Under the pieces are notes generated by a model. That model saw only the letters and a program-made list of their open reading frames with translations, ran no database searches and was not told where the DNA came from. 64,000 bases of DNA from assembly GCF_002900365.1 (NCBI RefSeq), contig NZ_CP025979.1:2294001-2358000 (forward strand), written 5' to 3'. The position numbers and the translations under genes are program-made. Positions within the stretch are counted from its first letter, which is position 1. Each line of letters opens with the position of its first letter. This DNA is from Escherichia marmotae (GTDB lineage: Bacteria; Pseudomonadota; Gammaproteobacteria; Enterobacterales; Enterobacteriaceae). Shown here in pieces: positions 59,052 through 64,000 of this stretch.

Positions 59052-61295
59052 TTAGAAACGGAAGGTTGCGGTTGCAACGACCTGACGTTCTGCGCCCCAG
59101 AAGCAGCCATAGGTGTTAAAGCAACTGGCGACGTATTCACGATCGAACAGGTTGTTAACATGCAGCGCCACGTTGGAGCCAGCCATACCAACTCGCGCCA
59201 GATCATAACGCACTAACGCATCAACTACCGTATAACTTCCCACTTTAAAGGAGTTAGCCGGATCACCGTAGCTGGAGCCAGTATAACGACCGCCAGTACC
59301 CAGCGTCAGGCCAGAAAGTGGGCCGTCAAAGAAGGTATAGTCAGCCCACAGAGAAGCCATGTGTTTTGGCACCTGCGCAGGCGTATTACCTTTGTAGGTA
59401 GTATCGGTGGTGTATTCCGCATCGGTGTAGGTATAAGAACCGACCACGTTAACACTTGCCGACAGCGCCGCTTTTGCTTCGATTTCTACGCCACGCGCGC
59501 GGATCTCACCACCTTCAACCGAGAAGAATGAACCCTCAGGATCTGCCATCAGGTTGTTAGTTTTGGTGAGATTATACAGTGCACCCGTCACCACGATTGG
59601 GCGATCTTCCGGTACGTATTTCACGCCGACTTCGTACTGCTTACCTTTAGACGGTGCGAAAATATTACCATCCTTCCCGACCTGAGAAGAAGGTTCAAAC
59701 GATTCGCTATAGCTGAAGTACGGTGTTACGCCGTTATCAAACAGATAGTTAACACCACCACGCCAGGTGAACTGTTTGTCATCACGTTTGTCAGTCGTTC
59801 CCGCTACGCGGTTAAGCGATTCTTGATCTGCCCAGTCATAACGACCGCCCAGAGTGACCAGTACTTTATCCCACTGCGCCTGATCCTGAACGTAAATGCC
59901 TGTTTGCTTCTGCTTATTCAGGATGCGGTACGGGCCGGAGTTATCCGGGTCTTTGGCATTGAAATCGAAATCGGTATTCACCGGATTATACAGATTCAAC
60001 AGCGGCACAGAGTCGTCGTAACCAAACCAGGCGTTGATGTCATTACGCATACGCATAAAGTCGACGCCAGTCAGCAGAGTATGGTCGATATCGCCAGTGG
60101 CGAATTTGCTTTGTAACTGGGTATCAACAGAGAAGTTTTGCAGTTTCTCATCATCAACAACGTATTTCCGCGCCAGGTAGTGACCTTTATCCGCAGGTGC
60201 TATAGCTGCACACTGCTGGCTGTAAGCATTCGCCGGATCGGAGCAGACACCGTAGCCATAAACGCTGTTTTGCGAGGTTTTGTTTTCAGCAAAACGCAGG
60301 TTCTGACGCACCGTAAAGGTGTCGTTAAATTCGTGGTCGAAGCTATAGCCCACCATCTTCTCGTTACGAGAATAGGTATTGTTCTTCGCACCTTCGTTAA
60401 AGTCGGTCGGCAGACGCTTACCGTTCGGCAGCGGCTCAACGGTTCCCTCTTTCGGCAACCAGCCGTAATAGCCCGTTTCCGGCTCGTTCTGGAAGTAAGA
60501 AAGGAAGGTGAAATTGGTTTTATCGTCCGGACGCCAGGTGAACGCAGGAGCAATAGCATAACGCTGCTCTTCTGCGCCCTTCTGCTGGGCATTAGCAGAA
60601 CGCGCAAGACCGGTCAGACGATAAGAATAAACGCCGTCATCATCCAGCACATCGCTGAAATCAAAACCAGTCTGGAACAGGCTGTCAGTACCGGCTTTAA
60701 ACTGAACTTCTTTCAGCGGTTCGGTAGTCGGGCGCTTGCTGACCATATTCAACAAGCCACCTGGGCTGCTTTTCCCGTAAAGCACGGAAACAGGACCACG
60801 CATGATTTCAGCGCGCTCAAGCATATACGGATCGATAACCGCATCGTTATAGAAGTTACCCTGCATCTTCAGGCCGTTCAGATAGTTATTCTGACTTTGG
60901 CCTTCTGCAGCAAAACCACGGATGATCAGGTGGTCATAAGTGTTGGACGCACCACGTGTACCGACCGAAACCCCTGGCGTATAGCTAAGCGCTTCTTTTA
61001 CTGACTTCGGCTGGTGTAGCGCCATCTCTTCGGCTGTGACCACAGAAATAGACTGCGGTACTTTTTGAATCGGCGTATCTGTTTTAGTACCGGTGGCTGA
61101 CTGTCGCGCCGCAATAGTGGCTGCCGGCCCCCATGCGCTTTCTTGCGGCGCAGGTGCAGCGGTAACGGTGATAGTCTCTTCTTTCGGTTCAACCGCTGCC
61201 TGTGCATAAACAGACATGCCGCTAACCGCTGTGGCTACTACGACTGCGATTTTACGCAGCGAGTGTTTTGGCTGAGCAGTTTTGTAACGCGCCAT
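59052..61295 (-). CDS. fhuA: TonB-dependent ferrichrome outer-membrane receptor
   Basis: Outer-membrane receptor of 747 residues for ferrichrome, also the docking site of phages T1, T5 and phi80, colicin M and microcin J25. A 33-residue signal peptide ends at VYAQA before AVEPKEE; the TonB box EETITVTA follows at once. The plug domain runs to about 190 and a 22-strand barrel ends in Phe (VATATFRF). It heads fhuACDB behind a Fur box. A handful of substitutions from K-12 are seen from memory. Confidence 0.98.
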   Translation of the reverse strand: MARYKTAQPKHSLRKIAVVVATAVSGMSVYAQAAVEPKEETITVTAAPAPQESAWGPAATIAARQSATGTKTDTPIQKVPQSISVVTAEEMALHQPKSVKEALSYTPGVSVGTRGASNTYDHLIIRGFAAEGQSQNNYLNGLKMQGNFYNDAVIDPYMLERAEIMRGPVSVLYGKSSPGGLLNMVSKRPTTEPLKEVQFKAGTDSLFQTGFDFSDVLDDDGVYSYRLTGLARSANAQQKGAEEQRYAIAPAFTWRPDDKTNFTFLSYFQNEPETGYYGWLPKEGTVEPLPNGKRLPTDFNEGAKNNTYSRNEKMVGYSFDHEFNDTFTVRQNLRFAENKTSQNSVYGYGVCSDPANAYSQQCAAIAPADKGHYLARKYVVDDEKLQNFSVDTQLQSKFATGDIDHTLLTGVDFMRMRNDINAWFGYDDSVPLLNLYNPVNTDFDFNAKDPDNSGPYRILNKQKQTGIYVQDQAQWDKVLVTLGGRYDWADQESLNRVAGTTDKRDDKQFTWRGGVNYLFDNGVTPYFSYSESFEPSSQVGKDGNIFAPSKGKQYEVGVKYVPEDRPIVVTGALYNLTKTNNLMADPEGSFFSVEGGEIRARGVEIEAKAALSASVNVVGSYTYTDAEYTTDTTYKGNTPAQVPKHMASLWADYTFFDGPLSGLTLGTGGRYTGSSYGDPANSFKVGSYTVVDALVRYDLARVGMAGSNVALHVNNLFDREYVASCFNTYGCFWGAERQVVATATFRF

Positions 61296-61339
61296 TGGTA
61301 TATCTCTGATGTAAAGTAAAAGTGAATGATAACGTAAAC

Positions 61340-61358
61340 GAGAATGATTATTATAAAT
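61340..61358. promoter_or_regulatory. Fur box upstream of fhuA
   Basis: GAGAATGATTATTATAAAT matches the 19-bp palindromic Fur consensus at 13 of 19 positions. It is 45-63 nt before the fhuA start, where iron-loaded Fur would block the promoter. The AT-rich flanks probably include the -10 and -35 elements. Confidence 0.75.
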
Positions 61359-61478
61359 ATGAAATAATATTCGAAACGGCGAGACGATGGCAAGCAGTAC
61401 CCATCAGAGAAGCAACCAAAGGGTCAATAAACAATCAGATGAAAAGAAAGGGTTAATGCTTTTGGAAGGATGTTATTT

Positions 61479-61506
61479 TACCGGATGGCGGCACGCCATC
61501 CGGTAG
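61479..61506 (-). terminator. Hairpin after mrcB (REP-like)
   Basis: TACCGGATGGC-GTGC-GCCATCCGGTA on the minus strand, 15 nt behind the mrcB stop, followed by AAAATAAC. The stem is strong but has no T tract, so it may act as a 3' stabiliser rather than a full terminator. Confidence 0.6.
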
Positions 61507-61520
61507 GTCACAGTTAAATG

Positions 61521-64000
61521 TTAATTACTACCAAACATTTCCTTAATCCAGCCCGCCACGCCGTCGCTGTCTTTCTGCTCTTGTTGAGCAGGTTGCTGCT
61601 GCTGCGGCTGAGAAGACTGATCAAACGGATTGCCTGACGGCTGCTGCTGCATCTCACTCTGTTGACACAGCGATTGCGGATCGCTGGTCCAGACCGGCAA
61701 GATACGCATTCCACCGCTGCAAACAAAGTTGCCGTCGTAGTCGACGCCCATATCCACGATATCTTCCGGCGGTACAAGATTCAGCGGCGTTGGCGTCTGG
61801 TTAGCCAGATAACGCTGGTAAATCGACATCGCCCCGCTGGCACCGTACAACTTAGTCGGCTGGTTGTTATCGCGGCCAACCCAGGTGATGGTCACCGTGC
61901 TGCCGTCAATGCCCGCAAACCAGGTATCAACGTTGTTGTTGGTAGTCCCGGTTTTGCCCGCCAGGTGCAGATTCGGGTATTTCGCTCCCAATTGGCGACC
62001 AGTACCACGTTGCACCACTTGCTGCATGGTCCATAGCGTCAGATACGCCGCTTGTGCCGGAACTGCGCGTTCCGCCTGCGGGAAGCTCTGATAGAGCACT
62101 TTACCATCTTCGGCAATAACTGAACGCAATGCAGAAAGCGGCGCACGGTTACCACCGCTGGCGATAGTCTGGAATGCCTGCGCCACTTCGATTGGCGTTA
62201 AGTTCAGCGCCCCAAGCAACATTGCCGGAACCGGATTCAACTGATCTTTCGGCACGCCCAGTTTAATCCAGGTGTCCGTTACCGCAGGTAACCCTAACGC
62301 CATCCCCAGATTCACCGTTGGCACGTTCATCGAACGGGTCAGCGCATCTACCAACATTACTCTGCCGCTCTCGCTATAACGGCGGTCATCGTTCTGTGGT
62401 GACCAGACCTGACCGTTAGGCTGACGCAGCGCGATTGGCGCATCGGCAATCCACGTATTCAGGCGATAGATTTTCGGCTGGCTTAAGGCCGTCAGATAGG
62501 TCGCTGGTTTTGCCAGTGATCCAATCGAACGACGCGCCTGCATCGCACGGTTGTAACCCGCAAACTGCGGTTCGGAGCCACCGACCATCGCGCGAACTTC
62601 ACCGCTAAAGCGGTCAACAACCACAATCGCTGTTTCCAGATCGCTCAACTTACGCTGTTTCTTCAGTGCCGGAATGCCTTCCACGGCGGCTTTTTCTGCC
62701 GCGTCCTGAGCCACCGAGTCAAAAGTAGTGAAGATCTTCACGCCAGAGAGATCTTTCACTTTATCGCCCAGTTTCGCCTGCAACTCCTGGCGCACCAGTT
62801 GCATAAAGGCAGGCTGCGGAGAGATCACCCCACCGCGCGGCTGTACGCCCAGCGGACGTGCGCTCAACATGTCGTAGAGTTCTTGATCAATAATCTGCTG
62901 CTGTTGCAGCAGACGCAGTACCAGGTTACGTCGCTCAAGCGCCAGTTTCGGGTTGCGCCACGGGTTATAGATAGACGCACCTTTCACCATACCGACTAAC
63001 AGCGCCTGCTGATCAAGGCTCAACTCTTCTACCGGACGACCAAAGTAGTACAGGCTTGCCAGCGGGAAACCACGGATTTCGTTGTCACCGCTCTGACCGA
63101 GATATACCTCGTTCATATACAGCTCAAGAATGCGGTCTTTGCTGTAACGCGCATCCATGATTAACGCCATATAGGCTTCGTTCGCTTTACGCCAGTAAGA
63201 ACGTTCGCTAGAGAGGAACAGGTTCTTCACTAACTGTTGAGTCAGCGTACTCGCCCCCTGCACCGTGCGCCCGGCGGTCAGGTTCGCCAGCACCGCACGT
63301 CCAATGGAGTAGAGACTGATACCATCATGCTCGTAGAAATGACGGTCTTCTGTCGCCAGCAAAGTATCTACCAGCAAATCCGGGAAGCCACTACGCGGCA
63401 CAAACAGACGCTGTTCGCCGTTTGGTGAGGAGATCATGGTGATCAGACGCGGATCAAGACGGAAGAAACCGAACTGACGGTTGTTCTCCATATTGACAAT
63501 AGTCGCCAGATGATCGCCCTCAAAAGTCAGACGCGCACGCACCTGTCCTTCTTTACTATCCGGGAAATCAAACGGACGGCGGATCATCTCAATGCTGTTG
63601 GCCTGCACGGTAAATTCGCCAGGACGGGTCATCTTCGACACCTGACGATATTGCGTGGCCTCCAGCAATTTCACCATCTCGTTCTTGCTGATGGTCATGT
63701 CTGGCTCAAGGTTTACCATCCGACCATAAACTGCCGCTGGCAATTGCCACACCTTGCCATCAATACGGCTGCGAATTTTTTGATCGAGATAAACACCGTA
63801 AACGGCGATTAACACCGCAAATACGATCCCCAGTTTCAGTAGCAGCCATAGCCAGCCGCGTTTACCACGAGGCTTACGCCCTTTGCCCTTACCTTTGCGT
63901 GGCATCGGTTCTTCATCCTCATAGTCATCATAATCGTCGTCATCTTCGTAGCGACGACGGCTTACCTTTTGTTTGACAGGACGCGTCGGTTTCCCTTTGC
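61521..64000 (-). CDS. mrcB: Penicillin-binding protein 1B, N terminus cut by window edge
   Basis: Bifunctional class A PBP that polymerises lipid II and cross-links peptidoglycan. Here 825 codons are visible and the first residues lie beyond the edge. An internal Met at 63905 (MPRKGKGKGRK) matches the known start of the short gamma form. After the membrane span, GT51 motifs are seen (EDRHFYEHDGIS; GASTLTQQL), then transpeptidase motifs with Ser in RSIGSLAKP, SMN (RSMNVPTVN) and KTGT. An acidic Asp/Tyr run precedes the gamma start, and a Gln-rich tail ends the protein; both look shorter than in K-12 as I recall it. Confidence 0.96.
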   Translation of the reverse strand, partial: KGKPTRPVKQKVSRRRYEDDDDYDDYEDEEPMPRKGKGKGRKPRGKRGWLWLLLKLGIVFAVLIAVYGVYLDQKIRSRIDGKVWQLPAAVYGRMVNLEPDMTISKNEMVKLLEATQYRQVSKMTRPGEFTVQANSIEMIRRPFDFPDSKEGQVRARLTFEGDHLATIVNMENNRQFGFFRLDPRLITMISSPNGEQRLFVPRSGFPDLLVDTLLATEDRHFYEHDGISLYSIGRAVLANLTAGRTVQGASTLTQQLVKNLFLSSERSYWRKANEAYMALIMDARYSKDRILELYMNEVYLGQSGDNEIRGFPLASLYYFGRPVEELSLDQQALLVGMVKGASIYNPWRNPKLALERRNLVLRLLQQQQIIDQELYDMLSARPLGVQPRGGVISPQPAFMQLVRQELQAKLGDKVKDLSGVKIFTTFDSVAQDAAEKAAVEGIPALKKQRKLSDLETAIVVVDRFSGEVRAMVGGSEPQFAGYNRAMQARRSIGSLAKPATYLTALSQPKIYRLNTWIADAPIALRQPNGQVWSPQNDDRRYSESGRVMLVDALTRSMNVPTVNLGMALGLPAVTDTWIKLGVPKDQLNPVPAMLLGALNLTPIEVAQAFQTIASGGNRAPLSALRSVIAEDGKVLYQSFPQAERAVPAQAAYLTLWTMQQVVQRGTGRQLGAKYPNLHLAGKTGTTNNNVDTWFAGIDGSTVTITWVGRDNNQPTKLYGASGAMSIYQRYLANQTPTPLNLVPPEDIVDMGVDYDGNFVCSGGMRILPVWTSDPQSLCQQSEMQQQPSGNPFDQSSQPQQQQPAQQEQKDSDGVAGWIKEMFGSN

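Noticed and set aside
59003..59206. Longer fhuC with 68 extra N-terminal residues
   Set aside because: The extension lies inside the fhuA 3' end in another frame; the ATG at 59002 gives the normal FhuC N terminus.

Overview
This window is an enterobacterial chromosome segment, almost certainly Escherichia coli or a very close Escherichia relative (another species or a cryptic clade). The basis is gene order and protein sequences recognised from memory: an rRNA operon beside gmhB, then the blocks metNIQ, proS, dnaE, lpx/bamA, rpsB-tsf, glnD-dapD, degP, fhu and mrcB. The order matches the 165-224 kb part of the K-12 map, but the window is written in the opposite orientation. Most proteins look nearly identical to K-12. 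A few (YaeI, Rof, the NlpE signal peptide) appear more diverged, so this is probably not a K-12-type strain.

Layout. 1-4990: an rRNA operon on the minus strand (partial 23S, tRNA-Ala, tRNA-Ile, complete 16S, leader with boxA and promoters P2 and P1), equivalent to rrnH. 5030-16611: gmhB; the MetJ-controlled methionine importer metNIQ; rcsF-trmO; proS; yaeF; nlpE, arfB and yaeQ; yaeP-rof; tilS; gloA2. 16612-17377: an accessory spot. Where K-12 carries ldcC (lysine decarboxylase) there is an ERIC element, a small DUF4282-type membrane protein gene and AT-rich DNA. 17378-33437: the minus-strand envelope and replication block accA, dnaE, rnhB, lpxB, lpxA, fabZ, lpxD, skp, bamA, rseP, cdsA, uppS, dxr. 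33529-37254: frr, pyrH, tsf, rpsB and the tff leader RNA. 37445-43357: map, glnD, dapD, yaeI, yaeH. 43421-49668: cdaR, a complete group II intron with its reverse transcriptase, degP and dgt. 49752-55301: mtn-btuF-yadS, erpA, clcA, hemL. 55336-61295: the ferrichrome operon fhuACDB. 61521-64000: mrcB, truncated by the window edge.

How the genes work together. Outer-membrane biogenesis dominates the centre: lipid A and fatty-acid enzymes (LpxA, LpxB, LpxD, FabZ, AccA), phospholipid and undecaprenyl synthesis (CdsA, UppS, Dxr) and outer-membrane protein assembly with its stress response (Skp, BamA, RseP, DegP, plus the surface-stress lipoproteins RcsF and NlpE). Translation is the second theme: rRNA and tRNAs, RpsB, Tsf, Frr, Map, ProS, TilS, TrmO and the rescue factor ArfB. 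Nutrient import is the third: MetNIQ, BtuF and FhuABCD.

The least ordinary parts are the group II intron inserted just behind the degP terminator, which is the target type of class IIC introns, and the ldcC-less spot between gloA2 and accA. I did not find convincing evidence of a wholly new system. Comparisons with K-12 are from memory and were not computed.
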